DNA of 64,000 nt from the NCBI RefSeq assembly GCF_900207585.1, contig NZ_OAOP01000005.1, positions 248,001-312,000 on the forward strand. The letters are read 5' to 3'. The position numbers were made by a program, and so were the translations under genes. The notes under the pieces were generated by a model, which ran no database searches, was not told the DNA's origin, and was given only the letters and a program-made list of their open reading frames with translations. The stretch comes from Bacillus oleivorans. Its GTDB lineage: Bacteria > Bacillota > Bacilli > Bacillales > JC228. Shown here piece after piece: positions 18,872 through 28,840 of this stretch; position 1 is the first letter of the stretch; every line of letters starts with the position of its first letter.

Positions 18872-19847
18872 TTTAGATTTTAGACGCCATCGCCGTCTGC
18901 GACAATCTGATGGAATCCGTAATATGGTTAGAGAAACTAGACTTTCTCCAAGTGATTTAATGTATCCGCTGTTTGTTGTTGAAGGGGAAGGAATTAAAAA
19001 TGAAATTTCGTCGATGCCGGGTGTCTTCCAACTCTCTCTTGATTATCTAAAAGAAGAAATGGAAGAAGTAGTTTCCCTAGGAATCCCTTCCGTTATTTTG
19101 TTCGGGGTACCGTCTCATAAAGACCCGGTTGGTTCAGAAGCATACAACGATGAAGGAATTGTCCAAAAAGCAACCAGATTAATCAAGAAACATTTCCCGG
19201 AACTTGTTGTTGTCGTAGATAATTGCCTGTGCCAATATACGGATCATGGTCATTGCGGAGTTCTTAGAGATGGTCAAGTCGATAATGATCCATCTTTAGA
19301 ACTGTTAACCAAAACGGCTGTCAGCCAGGCAAAAGCAGGCGCTGATATTATTGCACCATCTAATATGATGGATGGATTTGTTGCAGCAATTCGCCAAGGT
19401 TTAGATCAAGCTGGATTCTCTCATGTTCCGATTATGTCATACGGGGTGAAATATGCTTCCGCTTTTTATGGCCCATTCCGAGATGCTGCTCATAGTACTC
19501 CTCAATTTGGGGATCGCAAGACGTATCAAATGGACCCAGCCAATCGCTTAGAGGCGATGAAAGAAGCTCTAACTGATATGGAGGAAGGAGCCGATTTCCT
19601 TATTATCAAACCTGCTCTATCCTATTTAGATATTATTCGGGAAGTACGAAATGAGATTTTCGTACCGATTGTTGCTTACAATGTCAGCGGTGAATACGCA
19701 ATGGTTAAAGCAGCGGCTCAAAATGGCTGGATTGATGAGAAGAAGACTGTACTTGAAATGTTTACAAGCATGAAACGTGCTGGAGCGAACATTATCATGA
19801 CCTACCATGCAAAAGAAGCAGCCAGATGGATGAAAGAAGAACTTTAA
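18864..19847 (+). CDS. hemB: Delta-aminolevulinic acid dehydratase (porphobilinogen synthase)
   Basis: Condenses two 5-aminolevulinate molecules to porphobilinogen. The metal-ligand region [16 protein letters not shown] has the three-cysteine zinc-binding layout. The Schiff-base lysines lie in [16 protein letters not shown] and [20 protein letters not shown] at the N-terminus is typical. It has 327 residues. AGGAGGTTGTATAA precedes ATG 18864, inside the end of hemD. Confidence 0.98.
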   Translation: MHDLDFRRHRRLRQSDGIRNMVRETRLSPSDLMYPLFVVEGEGIKNEISSMPGVFQLSLDYLKEEMEEVVSLGIPSVILFGVPSHKDPVGSEAYNDEGIVQKATRLIKKHFPELVVVVDNCLCQYTDHGHCGVLRDGQVDNDPSLELLTKTAVSQAKAGADIIAPSNMMDGFVAAIRQGLDQAGFSHVPIMSYGVKYASAFYGPFRDAAHSTPQFGDRKTYQMDPANRLEAMKEALTDMEEGADFLIIKPALSYLDIIREVRNEIFVPIVAYNVSGEYAMVKAAAQNGWIDEKKTVLEMFTSMKRAGANIIMTYHAKEAARWMKEEL

Positions 19848-19869
19848 TCCGATTTAGGAGGTTGAACTT

Positions 19870-21156
19870 ATGAGATCCTACGAACGTTCAAAGGAAGCAT
19901 ATAAACAGGCGCTCGAATTAATGCCGGGCGGGGTTAATAGCCCGGTCCGAGCCTTTAAATCTGTGGATATGGACCCGATTTTTATGGAAAGAGGGAAAGG
20001 GTCAAAGATTTATGACATTGATGGCAATGAGTATATTGATTATGTTCTTTCTTGGGGACCGCTTATCCTCGGCCATGCCAATGATACAGTGGTAGAAGCG
20101 ATCAAAAAAGTCGCTGAATCCGGTACAAGTTTTGGGGCGCCGACACTGGTTGAAAATAAATTAGCTGAGCTCGTAAAAGAAAGAGTTCCTTCTATTGAAA
20201 TTATTCGGATGGTGTCATCAGGAACTGAGGCAACTATGAGCGCTCTTCGCTTAGCGCGAGGCTATACAGGCAGAAATAAGATTTTGAAATTTGAAGGCAG
20301 CTACCATGGGCATGGAGATTCTCTTTTAATTAAAGCCGGTTCAGGTGTCGCAACTCTTGGTCTCCCTGACAGTCCAGGCGTACCTGAAAGTATTGCCAAA
20401 AATACAATTACTGTTCCTTATAACGACATCGAAAACACTAAATTAGTATTTGAAAAATTCGGTGATGATATAGCTTGTGTGATTGTCGAACCAGTCGCTG
20501 GGAATATGGGAGTCGTTCCGCCAGTCCCAGGATTTCTTGAAACACTCCGCGAAATTACCGATCAATATGGAGCTCTATTAATTTTTGATGAAGTGATGAC
20601 AGGCTTTAGGGTTGGCTATAACTGTGCCCAGGGGTATTATGGCATTACTCCAGACCTAACTTGTCTTGGTAAAGTAATTGGCGGCGGACTGCCTGTAGGA
20701 GCATTTGGCGGAAAGGCAGAAATTATGAAGCAAATAGCACCGTCTGGTCCGATTTATCAGGCTGGTACGTTATCAGGAAACCCATTAGCGATGACAGCCG
20801 GATATGAAACATTACGTCAATTAACACCAGAAACCTATAATGATTTTGTAAATAAAGGCGACCGCCTCGAAACTGGTATTAAACAAGCAGCTGAAAAATA
20901 CAATATTCCACTATGTGTGAATCGGGCGGGTTCAATGATCGGTTTCTTTTTTACTAATGAAAAGGTCATCAATTATGACACAGCTAAAACTTCTAACTTG
21001 GAGTTTTTTGCTTCCTATTATAGAGAAATGGCAAACGAAGGAATCTTTTTGCCTCCTTCTCAATTTGAAGGGTTGTTCTTATCGACAACTCATACAGATG
21101 AAGATATTGAGAAAACGATTCAAGCGATTGAGAAAGCTTTTGCGTCCCTTGTATAA
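19870..21156 (+). CDS. hemL: Glutamate-1-semialdehyde 2,1-aminomutase
   Basis: A PLP enzyme making 5-aminolevulinate from glutamate-1-semialdehyde. The PLP lysine is in [17 protein letters not shown] at about residue 268. Other class-III aminotransferase marks are [37 protein letters not shown] and [12 protein letters not shown]. It has 428 residues. It closes the hem operon and is followed by a terminator. Some Bacillus also carry the paralogue gsaB; the operon position supports hemL. Confidence 0.98.
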   Translation: MRSYERSKEAYKQALELMPGGVNSPVRAFKSVDMDPIFMERGKGSKIYDIDGNEYIDYVLSWGPLILGHANDTVVEAIKKVAESGTSFGAPTLVENKLAELVKERVPSIEIIRMVSSGTEATMSALRLARGYTGRNKILKFEGSYHGHGDSLLIKAGSGVATLGLPDSPGVPESIAKNTITVPYNDIENTKLVFEKFGDDIACVIVEPVAGNMGVVPPVPGFLETLREITDQYGALLIFDEVMTGFRVGYNCAQGYYGITPDLTCLGKVIGGGLPVGAFGGKAEIMKQIAPSGPIYQAGTLSGNPLAMTAGYETLRQLTPETYNDFVNKGDRLETGIKQAAEKYNIPLCVNRAGSMIGFFFTNEKVINYDTAKTSNLEFFASYYREMANEGIFLPPSQFEGLFLSTTHTDEDIEKTIQAIEKAFASLV

Positions 21157-21171
21157 TTCTATTTTTACTAG

Positions 21172-21210
21172 AAAAATCCTTTACACGAGGCAGGTGTGAA
21201 GGATTTTTTT
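21172..21210 (+). terminator. Terminator of the hem operon
   Basis: AAAAATCCTTTACAC (21172-21186) and GTGTGAAGGATTTTT (21194-21208) form a 15-bp stem with one wobble or mismatch, followed by T residues. Confidence 0.9.
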
Positions 21211-21259
21211 ATGAAAGTAAATTCACATTGGTCCGACCTAAATAAACCATGGAACTCGT

Positions 21260-21390
21260 GCATTAATTGCATCGATCCACTTCAAGTTATCGGACTCCGC
21301 TGCAAATTCCTAAAAAGCGCTACAATATTCAAGAGGTCGCTCCAAACTAGCGAAAAGCGCTCCAATCCACTCCAATCCACTCCAATCCAT
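21260..21390 (+). repeat. Phased GCTCCAAA array C, period 20 bp
   Basis: GCTCCAA-like motifs start at 21279 (ACTTCAAG), 21299 (GCTGCAAA), 21319 (GCTACAAT), 21339 (GCTCCAAA) and 21359 (GCTCCAAT), exactly 20 bp apart. A weaker unit (GCATTAA) is at 21260. The array then ends in three tandem 10-bp units TCCAATCCAC (21361-21390), which halve the period. It lies after the hem terminator and before spoVID. No gene is supported here; the 69-codon frame at 21196 begins inside the terminator. Confidence 0.72.
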
Positions 21391-21485
21391 GAAGACTTTC
21401 TCTAAACACTAATCCCCCCACTTAAATCCCCATTACACTCCCCCACCCTCTTAAGAAGTTTTTCCCAATCCATTCACACTTCTGT

Positions 21486-21514
21486 TCATAAAATGTCTTT
21501 ACTTCTCATAAAGT
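21486..21514 (+). promoter_or_regulatory. Candidate sigma-E promoter of spoVID
   Basis: TCATAAA (21486-21492), a 14-bp spacer and CATAAAGT (21507-21514) resemble the sigma-E pattern (KMATATT, N14, CATACANT), with mismatches. spoVID is a sigma-E gene in B. subtilis. It lies 50 bp before the spoVID start. Confidence 0.45.
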
Positions 21515-21563
21515 GTTAATGACATACTGAACTTTAAATGAAGTCATGAAAGGAGGAGTCCCT

Positions 21564-22730
21564 TTGACTCAAGGAAATACTTCATATTTACGATTTTCCT
21601 TAGAGGAGTCTGTCTGGTTTCGAAAGGGACAGGAAGTAGCAGAGCTTCTATCTATTTCGCTTGAACCAAATGTGACAATTCAGGAGAAGGAACTATATGT
21701 AGCGATTCGTGGCTCCTTAGAATTAACGGGTGAATATAGACAAGTGGAAAAGCATGAGGAGAACGAAGAGGATGAATTGACGTCCGGAAGATATGTGCGG
21801 GTAAGTGAGTCGAGTGATGAAGATTGTTACGTATTTCAGCATTATTTCCCTGTGGACATTACGATTCCGACGAACAGGGTCAATAGTCTGCATGAATTAG
21901 ATGTCAATGTGGATAGTTTTGACTATGTTCTCCCAGAAAATAACTGTCTGAAGCTTTCGGCAGACTTGACAGTTACGGGGGTAAGAGGACACGAAGAAAC
22001 ATCCGAATTAGATGAAGATCAAAATGAAAATCTAACTGAGGAAGAAGAAACAGAAGAAGCACAAGAAGAAAACGTACTGCTATACCGTTCCACAGAAGAT
22101 GACGAGCTAGATGAAGACGATGAAGAGTATACGTATGTAGATGAATCGGAGGATCAAGAAGAAAGCTATTCATTTTCGGCAGAAGCAAGAAAACCTTATG
22201 AACCGGCTGAAGAAGAAGAGGCTGTTCCGATTCATATTGCATATCAGGCAAATAAGTTTCCGTCTTTCCCTGCCGTCGACGAAACAGACAAAATAAATGT
22301 TAGAGGGGAAAACGATGATTCTCCTATTTCAAAAGAGGAAGAAGACGGATTTGTTGAAAATCTCTTTGAATCCTCCTCATCACAGCAAGCTGGAGAGTAC
22401 CAGGGAGCAGAAGAACAGGCCGAACTAGAAGTAGAGGCAGAAGAAGATAAGAAAAATGTTAAGATGCAAACCCTGAAACAGAAAACGGCCAAAGGAAAAG
22501 GGATCTCGCTTGCAGAGTTTTTTGCTAGAAAAACAGAAGAAGAAGCATCGGCCAGAATGAAGATTTACTTCGTCCAGCAGGGAGAAAGTGTCGAGCAGAT
22601 TGCTGAGCGCTATGAAATCAGTGTGCAGCAGCTCTTAAAGGTTAATCAGTTAGAGGCACACGAAGAGATTCATGACGGGCAGGTCTTATATATTCCTGAG
22701 GTAAGGAAACCAGTGATTCATAAAAAATAG
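21564..22730 (+). CDS. spoVID: Spore coat morphogenetic protein SpoVID
   Basis: Needed for coat encasement of the forespore; it binds SafA and SpoIVA in B. subtilis. I choose TTG 21564, 7 nt after AGGAGG (21551-21556), because the in-frame ATG 21546 overlaps that ribosome binding site. The N-terminal domain (residues about 5-150) has LRFSLEESVWFRKGQEVAEL and the PVDITIPTNRV strand. A long, very acidic, Glu-rich low-complexity middle follows (about 150-310). A C-terminal LysM domain is at about 335-385 (YFVQQGESVEQIAERY to DGQVLYIP). It has 389 residues, against about 575 in B. subtilis, so the variable middle is shorter. It pairs functionally with safA at 59079. Confidence 0.94.
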   Translation: MTQGNTSYLRFSLEESVWFRKGQEVAELLSISLEPNVTIQEKELYVAIRGSLELTGEYRQVEKHEENEEDELTSGRYVRVSESSDEDCYVFQHYFPVDITIPTNRVNSLHELDVNVDSFDYVLPENNCLKLSADLTVTGVRGHEETSELDEDQNENLTEEEETEEAQEENVLLYRSTEDDELDEDDEEYTYVDESEDQEESYSFSAEARKPYEPAEEEEAVPIHIAYQANKFPSFPAVDETDKINVRGENDDSPISKEEEDGFVENLFESSSSQQAGEYQGAEEQAELEVEAEEDKKNVKMQTLKQKTAKGKGISLAEFFARKTEEEASARMKIYFVQQGESVEQIAERYEISVQQLLKVNQLEAHEEIHDGQVLYIPEVRKPVIHKK

Positions 22731-22737
22731 TGGCAGC

Positions 22738-22768
22738 GAGCAGGAAGGTTTTTCTTTCCTGCTCTTTC
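22738..22768 (+). terminator. Terminator of spoVID
   Basis: GAGCAGGAA (22738-22746) and TTCCTGCTC (22756-22764) form a 9-bp stem with a T-rich tail. It separates spoVID from ysxE. Confidence 0.75.
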
Positions 22769-22905
22769 TCCTATTTTTTACTTTATGAAAGTATAAAATT
22801 TTAGCAATGAGGTATATTTTACGATGTTAAAATTTTTAGGAATAAAGTACGACGGGCAGGAGACATGAGTCAAGCTATACATCAGGCCGTGGCGCTTCGA
22901 ACGAG

Positions 22906-22960
22906 ATAAGTGCAACTGCGCATCACGCCTCGCCTTTTGCGAGGCTCGCCAATCGGCGAG
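22906..22960 (+). repeat. Dispersed GC-rich repeat, copy 1 (two hairpins)
   Basis: It contains ATAAGTGCAACT, then hairpin GCCTCGC (22927-22933)/GCGAGGC (22939-22945), then CTCGCC (22945-22950)/GGCGAG (22955-22960). An inverted relative lies at 30583-30625. The rest of the spoVID-ysxE gap shows nothing else clear. Confidence 0.6.
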
Positions 22961-23007
22961 ATTTAATTACCGCATGTTAATAGAAGCATGGAAAGGGGTA
23001 AGGGGAA

Positions 23008-24048
23008 ATGTCCGAAACGGATGCCCTCACTACGGTTAAGCCAATTCTAAGTCAATATGGAATGAGGCCGCATTATGTTGAAAAGATTGGCTCAGCCTAC
23101 AAAATATATTCAAATCTGGGGACATTCGCCTTAAAAGAGGCAAGTCCTTATAAAGGCATGAATTTTGTCCGAAACATTCATTTGCTTTTTCAAAAGGGTT
23201 ATAACCGGATTGTCCCCATATATCCTACCCCAGATGGGCGTTATGCAGTACTTTACCAAAACCGTCTGTTTTATTTAATGCCTTGGGTCGCCAATGAACA
23301 TACAGAAGACCGGAGTAGCAAACAAAAGCAATTGTTTCGGGAGTTAGCCCGGCTGCACACCTTATCATTAAAAGAAGTCGAATTGACAGAAGAGGATACG
23401 GCAAATCATTATGAAGAGACAAAAGCGGCTTGGGAGAAAGAATCACTGATGTTAGATGAGATCATTGAAGCTTGTGAACAGAAGTGGTATATGTCCCCAT
23501 TTGAATTAATGTTTTGTACGTATTATCACAATGTAAAACAAGCCCTTCAATTCGCAATTCGAAAACTCGACGATTGGTATGAAAAAGCAAAGGATTCGAA
23601 AAAGATGAGAATGGTCATTGTTCATGGGAAGGTAGCACCTGATCATTTCCTATTTGATGAAAGAGGCTATGGTTATTTTATTAACTTTGAAGAATCCCGT
23701 TATGCGGCTCCTCACCATGACCTCCTGCCATATGTAGCACGGGAGTGTGAGGGACAGCCGAAACAGAATGAAGATATCGTGGAATGGATTTATACGTATA
23801 CAAATCATTTTGCCCTAAGAGACCCAGAAATTGATCTTTTAATCAGCTACCTGGCCTATCCGCTTCCAATCATCCAGGTGCTTGAGAAATACTATAAAAG
23901 TACCTCAAAATTTAACCAATATAAAGCTGTCAGGGAACTGCAGCAAAAATTTTGGATCCTAAAAAATACAGAGTATATTGTGATGAGAATGGATGAAATA
24001 GAAAAGCAGAAAAAGCAAGCAAAAGAAGGAGCCCAGACGGAAGGTTAA
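23008..24048 (+). CDS. ysxE: CotS-family spore coat protein YsxE
   Basis: A protein kinase/phosphotransferase-fold protein of the CotS/YutH/YsxE spore-coat family. It has an N-lobe pattern (KIGSAYKIYSNLGTFALKEA), a hinge region around LFYLMPWVANEH, a degraded catalytic-loop region VIVHGKVAPDHFLFDERG and FINFEESRYAAPHHDL in place of a DFG-like site. The usual HGD is HGK here, so catalytic activity is doubtful. It has 346 residues. In B. subtilis spoVID and ysxE are adjacent and co-expressed; here a terminator and a repeat lie between them. AAAGGGGTAAGGGGAA precedes the ATG. Confidence 0.9.
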   Translation: MSETDALTTVKPILSQYGMRPHYVEKIGSAYKIYSNLGTFALKEASPYKGMNFVRNIHLLFQKGYNRIVPIYPTPDGRYAVLYQNRLFYLMPWVANEHTEDRSSKQKQLFRELARLHTLSLKEVELTEEDTANHYEETKAAWEKESLMLDEIIEACEQKWYMSPFELMFCTYYHNVKQALQFAIRKLDDWYEKAKDSKKMRMVIVHGKVAPDHFLFDERGYGYFINFEESRYAAPHHDLLPYVARECEGQPKQNEDIVEWIYTYTNHFALRDPEIDLLISYLAYPLPIIQVLEKYYKSTSKFNQYKAVRELQQKFWILKNTEYIVMRMDEIEKQKKQAKEGAQTEG

Positions 24049-24068
24049 TCCATAGAGGGCTCCTTTAA
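24026..24068. terminator. Hairpin at the convergent ysxE end, possible bidirectional terminator
   Basis: AAGGAGCCC (24026-24034, inside ysxE) and GGGCTCCTT (24057-24065) form a 9-bp stem with a long loop. The tails are only moderately A- and T-rich. Confidence 0.4.
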
Positions 24069-24256
24069 ATCCATTCAAAGTAAAAAGCTAATGCAGTCAA
24101 AGCAAAAATACATAATAATAAAACATCAAAGGTAGATGGGATTAATAAAGTTCGAATTCCTTGAAAAATACAAAATGGCACAATCAACTGCTGGCAAATG
24201 CTTCGGAAATTCCGCAGCCAAGGCGGCAAAGTATAAGGATTGTATTTTCTTTTCAT
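24065..24256 (-). CDS. Small membrane protein of unknown function
   Basis: 63 residues: a basic N-terminus (MKRKYNPYTLPPWLRNF), a hydrophobic hinge QQLIVPFCIFQGIRTLLIP and a C-terminal membrane helix (residues about 43-62, FDVLLLCIFALTALAFYF). On the minus strand GGGGGAGAG precedes the ATG by about 10 nt, and the gene is convergent with ysxE. The composition and the ribosome binding site suggest a real gene, and similar small proteins are, from memory, known near ysxE-valS in Bacillaceae. I cannot name a function. Confidence 0.65.
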   Translation of the reverse strand: MKRKYNPYTLPPWLRNFRSICQQLIVPFCIFQGIRTLLIPSTFDVLLLCIFALTALAFYFEWI

Positions 24257-24326
24257 AAAAGGCTCTCTCCCCCTTTACGTCCCTCTATATAATCTATGTA
24301 TAAACACCCAGAAATGTGTAATTTCT

Positions 24327-24353
24327 TTCACCTTTTGAATCTTCAGGTATAAT
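24327..24353 (+). promoter_or_regulatory. Candidate promoter of the valS T-box transcript
   Basis: TATAAT at 24348-24353 with TTTCAC at 24327-24332 as a weak -35 (15-bp spacer). The transcript would start near 24360, just before the T-box leader. Confidence 0.5.
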
Positions 24354-24360
24354 ATAAACT

Positions 24361-24676
24361 AAAATCGTCAATACCATTGACTAACACTATTCATTTCGCT
24401 AATATAAAAAAATAGAAATATAACTGTTTGCGAGGATAGGGAAGAGTACAGCGAATCAATGCTTGAAGAGAGAGGAACCAATAGCTGCGAGGTTCCTTAA
24501 GTAAAGTCGTTGGAAGGTCGCCCTGGAGCAGCTTTTATGAAACGATCAGTAGTAAAAGCCGGTGAGGAGCCGTTATCTAACCAGAGTGCTAAGCATGTTT
24601 TTTCAACCTGCTTAGAATAAAGGTGGTACCGCGAAATAAGCTCTTTTCGTCCTTTTGGATGGAAAGGGCTTTTTAT
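24361..24676 (+). promoter_or_regulatory. T-box riboswitch leader of valS
   Basis: A tRNA-sensing leader. The T-box core AAAGGTGGTACCGCG is at 24619-24633, and the upstream part has stem I landmarks (AGAGTA near 24444, AGAGAG, GAGGTTCC). The terminator stem AGCTCTTTTCGTCC with GGATGGAAAGGGCT (about 24639-24671) ends in TTTTT. Uncharged tRNA-Val would favour the antiterminator. A GTC valine codon at 24506-24508 is the likely specifier, but I have not folded stem I. Confidence 0.9.
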
Positions 24677-24729
24677 ATTGTTTACTTGATGTTACTTCCA
24701 AAAAGAATTTTAGAACAGGAGGACAAGGA

Positions 24730-27375
24730 ATGGAAACAAAACAAAAAGAACTCCCAACGAAATATGATCCGAAATCAATTGAAAAAGGCAGATATGAATG
24801 GTGGATTAATGGAAAGTTTTTTGAAGCTAAAAACGATTTGAAAAAAGAACCGTATACGATTGTCATTCCTCCGCCAAATGTAACGGGAAAACTTCACTTA
24901 GGACATGCTTGGGACACTACATTACAAGACATATTAACGAGAATGAAAAGAATGCAGGGGTATGATGTTCTATGGCTCCCTGGGATGGACCATGCCGGAA
25001 TTGCTACCCAGGCAAAAGTAGAACAAAAGCTGCGCAGCGAAGGAAAAACCAGATATGATCTGGGCAGGGAAAAATTCGTAGAAGAGACCTGGAAATGGAA
25101 AGTAGAATATGCCAGTCATATCCGGGAACAATGGGCTAAGCTTGGATTAGGCCTCGATTATAGCCGGGAACGCTTTACGTTGGATGAAGGTCTTTCTCAA
25201 GCCGTCAAAGAAGTATTCGTAACCTTATACAAAAAGGGTCTGATCTATCGCGGAGAATACATTATTAACTGGGACCCGGATACAAAAACAGCTTTATCTG
25301 ATATTGAGGTTATCCATAAGGATGTTCAGGGTGCTTTTTATCATATGAGGTATCCGTTAAAGGATGGTTCAGGCTTTATTGAAATCGCAACTACGCGACC
25401 AGAAACGATGCTCGGTGATACAGCTGTTGCCGTACATCCAGAAGATGACCGATATAAACACTTAATCGGTAAAACGGTCATTCTCCCAATCGTTGGCCGA
25501 GAAATTCCAATCGTTGGGGACGATTACGTTGATATGGAATTTGGTTCTGGGGCTGTTAAAATTACGCCTGCTCATGACCCAAATGACTTTGAAATTGGAA
25601 ACCGTCACAATCTGCCGCGCATTCTCGTTATGAATGAAGACGGAACGATGAATGAATTAGCAGGAAAATATCAGGGCATGGACCGTTTTGAGTGCCGTAA
25701 ACAAATCGTTAAAGATCTTCAGGAGGAAGGCATACTTTTTAAAATTGAAGATCACCTGCATTCAGTTGGACATTCAGAAAGAAGCGGGGCCGTTGTGGAG
25801 CCTTATTTGTCAACTCAATGGTTTGTTAAAATGCAGCCTCTTGCGGATGAAGCGATCGCTTTACAGCAAAAAGCAGAGAAAGTACATTTTGTACCTGACC
25901 GCTTTGAAACGAACTACTTGCGCTGGATGGAGAACAACCGTGACTGGTGTATCTCGAGACAGCTCTGGTGGGGACACCGAATTCCTGCCTGGTATCATAA
26001 AGAAACAGGTGAAGTATATGTAGATTATGAACCGCCTGCTGATAGCGAGAATTGGAAACAGGATGAAGATGTCCTAGATACCTGGTTCAGCTCTGCTTTA
26101 TGGCCATTTTCTACAATGGGATGGCCAAACGAAGACGCATCCGACTACAAACGTTACTATCCGACCGATTGTTTAGTAACTGGTTACGATATTATTGGAT
26201 TCTGGGTGTCCCGTATGATTTTCCAAGGTTTAGAGTTTACCGGAAAACGTCCATTCAAAGATGTGTTAATTCATGGATTGGTTCGGGATGCAGAAGGCCG
26301 CAAGATGAGTAAATCGTTAGGAAACGGAATCGATCCAATGGATGTAATTGAAAAATACGGTGCCGATTCACTTCGATATTTCTTATCTACTGGAAGTTCA
26401 CCGGGTCAAGACTTGAGGTTTAGCCTAGAAAAAGTAGAATCGGTTTGGAACTTTGCCAATAAAATTTGGAATGCTTCCCGGTTCGCCTTAATGAATATGG
26501 GCGAGATGAGTTATGAGGATATCGATCTAAAAGGTCAAAAATCAGTCGCCGATTATTGGATTTTAACGCGTTTAAATGAAACGATTGAAACCGTAACGAA
26601 GCTGGCTGATAAATACGAATTTGGCGAAGTTGGCCGTGTCCTATACAACTTTATTTGGGATGACTTCTGTGACTGGTATATTGAAATGGCTAAACTCCCG
26701 CTTTATGGAGAAGATGAGGAGGCCAAAAAGACAACTCGCTCAGTACTCGCTTATGTATTAGACAATACAATGCGATTACTTCATCCATTTATGCCATTTA
26801 TCACCGAGGAAATATGGCAAAGCTTACCGACACAGGGTGAATCGATTACAGTTGCAGCATGGCCAACCGTTAATCCGGACTTAACGAATGAAAATGCAGC
26901 CAGAGAAATGAAGCTGCTCGTGGAAATTATCCGTTCTGTTCGAAATATCCGTGCAGAAGTAAATACACCAATGAGCAAAAAAATTGACCTTTATATAAAA
27001 ACCAAAGATCAAGAAACAAGTAATATTCTCATTAATAACCAAAGCTATTTAGAACGATTCTGTAACCCTGAAAATTTAGAAATCGGAACTGCGGTTCAGC
27101 CGCCGGAAAAGGCAATGACAGCTGTAGCAACTGGGGTAGAGGTGATCCTTCCGCTTGCAGGCTTAATTAATATTGAAGAAGAAATTGTCCGACTTGAAAA
27201 AGAACTCGATAAATGGACGAAAGAGGTAGAACGGGTACAGAAAAAGCTTGCAAATGAGCGTTTCATTGAAAAGGCACCTCAACAGGTTGTTGAAGAAGAA
27301 CGTGCAAAAGAAAAGGATTACTCTGAGAAAAGAGAAACCGTCTTAAAACGGATTGAAGAGTTAAAAACAATGTAA
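24730..27375 (+). CDS. valS: Valyl-tRNA synthetase
   Basis: A class I aminoacyl-tRNA synthetase charging tRNA-Val. The start is ATG 24730, 7 nt after AGGAGG (24717-24722); the upstream in-frame ATG 24655 lies inside the T-box terminator. The HIGH-type motif is [15 protein letters not shown] and the KMSKS motif is [14 protein letters not shown]. The CP1 editing domain contains [18 protein letters not shown], and [17 protein letters not shown] is present. The C-terminal coiled coil (residues about 815-880) is rich in Glu and Lys. It has 881 residues, the standard size. A terminator separates it from folC. Confidence 0.98.
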   Translation: METKQKELPTKYDPKSIEKGRYEWWINGKFFEAKNDLKKEPYTIVIPPPNVTGKLHLGHAWDTTLQDILTRMKRMQGYDVLWLPGMDHAGIATQAKVEQKLRSEGKTRYDLGREKFVEETWKWKVEYASHIREQWAKLGLGLDYSRERFTLDEGLSQAVKEVFVTLYKKGLIYRGEYIINWDPDTKTALSDIEVIHKDVQGAFYHMRYPLKDGSGFIEIATTRPETMLGDTAVAVHPEDDRYKHLIGKTVILPIVGREIPIVGDDYVDMEFGSGAVKITPAHDPNDFEIGNRHNLPRILVMNEDGTMNELAGKYQGMDRFECRKQIVKDLQEEGILFKIEDHLHSVGHSERSGAVVEPYLSTQWFVKMQPLADEAIALQQKAEKVHFVPDRFETNYLRWMENNRDWCISRQLWWGHRIPAWYHKETGEVYVDYEPPADSENWKQDEDVLDTWFSSALWPFSTMGWPNEDASDYKRYYPTDCLVTGYDIIGFWVSRMIFQGLEFTGKRPFKDVLIHGLVRDAEGRKMSKSLGNGIDPMDVIEKYGADSLRYFLSTGSSPGQDLRFSLEKVESVWNFANKIWNASRFALMNMGEMSYEDIDLKGQKSVADYWILTRLNETIETVTKLADKYEFGEVGRVLYNFIWDDFCDWYIEMAKLPLYGEDEEAKKTTRSVLAYVLDNTMRLLHPFMPFITEEIWQSLPTQGESITVAAWPTVNPDLTNENAAREMKLLVEIIRSVRNIRAEVNTPMSKKIDLYIKTKDQETSNILINNQSYLERFCNPENLEIGTAVQPPEKAMTAVATGVEVILPLAGLINIEEEIVRLEKELDKWTKEVERVQKKLANERFIEKAPQQVVEEERAKEKDYSEKRETVLKRIEELKTM

Positions 27376-27383
27376 TGAGAGAA

Positions 27384-27421
27384 TGATGATGACGAATCTT
27401 CTGAGGTTCGTCATCATTTAT
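27384..27421 (+). terminator. Hairpin between valS and folC, probable terminator
   Basis: ATGATGACGAA (27386-27396) and TTCGTCATCAT (27407-27417) form an 11-bp stem. The T-run is short, so read-through into folC is possible. Confidence 0.6.
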
Positions 27422-27441
27422 GCCTATTGGAGGGGTTTGAC

Positions 27442-28728
27442 GTGCATTATGAAGAGGCGCTTGCCTGGATCCACGGCCGGCTAAGGCTAGGGATGAAACC
27501 AGGCTTAAAACGGATGGAATGGCTTATGAATAAGATGGGTCATCCGGAAAGAAGAATTAAATTTGTACATATTGGCGGAACCAACGGAAAAGGTTCGACT
27601 GTTACTTTTGTCCGTTCAATTTTGCAATCGGCCGGGTATGAGGTTGGTACTTTTACATCCCCCTATATTGAGCAATTTAATGAAAGAATCAGTATTAATG
27701 GGGTTCCGATATCAGATGAAGAAATGGTGCTTCTCACAGAAAAAATTATTCCGCTTGCCAATGAGTTGGAAAAAACTGAGCTTGGCGGACCTACGGAGTT
27801 TGAAGTGATTACCGCGATGTGTCTTTACTATTTTGGCTTTGTCCGTCCTGTTGACATTGTTATTATGGAAGTAGGACTTGGCGGACGGTTTGACTCAACC
27901 AACATCATTTACCCGCTCGTATCCGTGATTACTAATATTGGAATGGATCACGTTCGTATATTGGGTGATACGATTTCGGACATAGCTAAAGAAAAAGCCG
28001 GTATTATTAAAAATGGAATTCCTGTGATTATAGGTGAAGACAAGAAGGAAGCAGTTGAAAAAATAGAAGAAGCTGCAATTAAGAAAAAAGCCATATTATA
28101 TAAGCTGGGTACTCAATTTGTTATCTCTAACTATGAATCGATTGATGAGGGCGAACGATTTACACTCGAAACACCTTATCATACCTATCGCGAACTCATA
28201 ACCGGGTTAAAAGGAACCTATCAGGTTCGCAACGCAGCCCTAGCAGTGATGACGGCGGAATACATAAAGACTTATTTTTCTTTCCAGATTGAATCCGGCC
28301 ATGTATATGAAGGTCTAAAAAATGCCTATTGGCCGGGGCGCTTTGAAACCATATTGGAACAGCCTACTATAATAGTAGACGGGGCCCATAATCGGGAAGG
28401 GATTGAAGCATTAACCGAAACGCTTAAAACCAGATATCCAAACAATAGGATAAAAGTCCTGTTCGCAGGACTGAATGACAAGCCATTACAGCCCATGCTT
28501 TCCCTATTAAATGAAGTCGCAAATTCTCTTTACGTAACATCTTTTGATTTTCCAAGAGCGGCATCTGCCAATGAATTAAAGGCAGCCCTACCTAACCGTT
28601 CTGTTTATGTGGCAGAGGATTGGAAGGCTTGGATTGACAGGGAAAAAGAACATATGGATGATCAGGAGATTCTTATAGTTACCGGCTCGCTTTATTTTAT
28701 TTCAGAGGTAAAAAAATACTTTAAATAA
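27442..28728 (+). CDS. folC: Folylpolyglutamate synthase / dihydrofolate synthase family protein
   Basis: A Mur-ligase-fold ATPase adding glutamate to folates. The start is GTG 27442, 7 nt after GGAGG (27429-27433); the upstream TTG overlaps that site. The P-loop is HIGGTNGKGSTV. The omega-loop and second ATP site appear as TSPYIEQFNERI, VGLGGRFDSTN and NIGMDHVRILGDT, and the C-terminal domain has IIVDGAHNREGI. It has 428 residues, as in B. subtilis. It lies directly downstream of valS as usual. Confidence 0.96.
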   Translation: MHYEEALAWIHGRLRLGMKPGLKRMEWLMNKMGHPERRIKFVHIGGTNGKGSTVTFVRSILQSAGYEVGTFTSPYIEQFNERISINGVPISDEEMVLLTEKIIPLANELEKTELGGPTEFEVITAMCLYYFGFVRPVDIVIMEVGLGGRFDSTNIIYPLVSVITNIGMDHVRILGDTISDIAKEKAGIIKNGIPVIIGEDKKEAVEKIEEAAIKKKAILYKLGTQFVISNYESIDEGERFTLETPYHTYRELITGLKGTYQVRNAALAVMTAEYIKTYFSFQIESGHVYEGLKNAYWPGRFETILEQPTIIVDGAHNREGIEALTETLKTRYPNNRIKVLFAGLNDKPLQPMLSLLNEVANSLYVTSFDFPRAASANELKAALPNRSVYVAEDWKAWIDREKEHMDDQEILIVTGSLYFISEVKKYFK

Positions 28729-28840
28729 GCAAAAGTATGAAATAAAAGAAATATGTGACAAATTAAAAATATTTTGGTAAAGTTAATTTATTATTAAGAC
28801 TTTTTGACTAGATTTTCTGGGGAGGAGGGAAATAAAAAAG

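Noticed and set aside
21196-21405. 69-codon plus-strand frame after hemL.
   Set aside because: It starts within the hem terminator stem and runs through array C; there is no independent support.
24623-24841. 72-codon frame starting in the T-box terminator.
   Set aside because: It overlaps the terminator stem and the start of valS in another frame; valS has its own AGGAGG.
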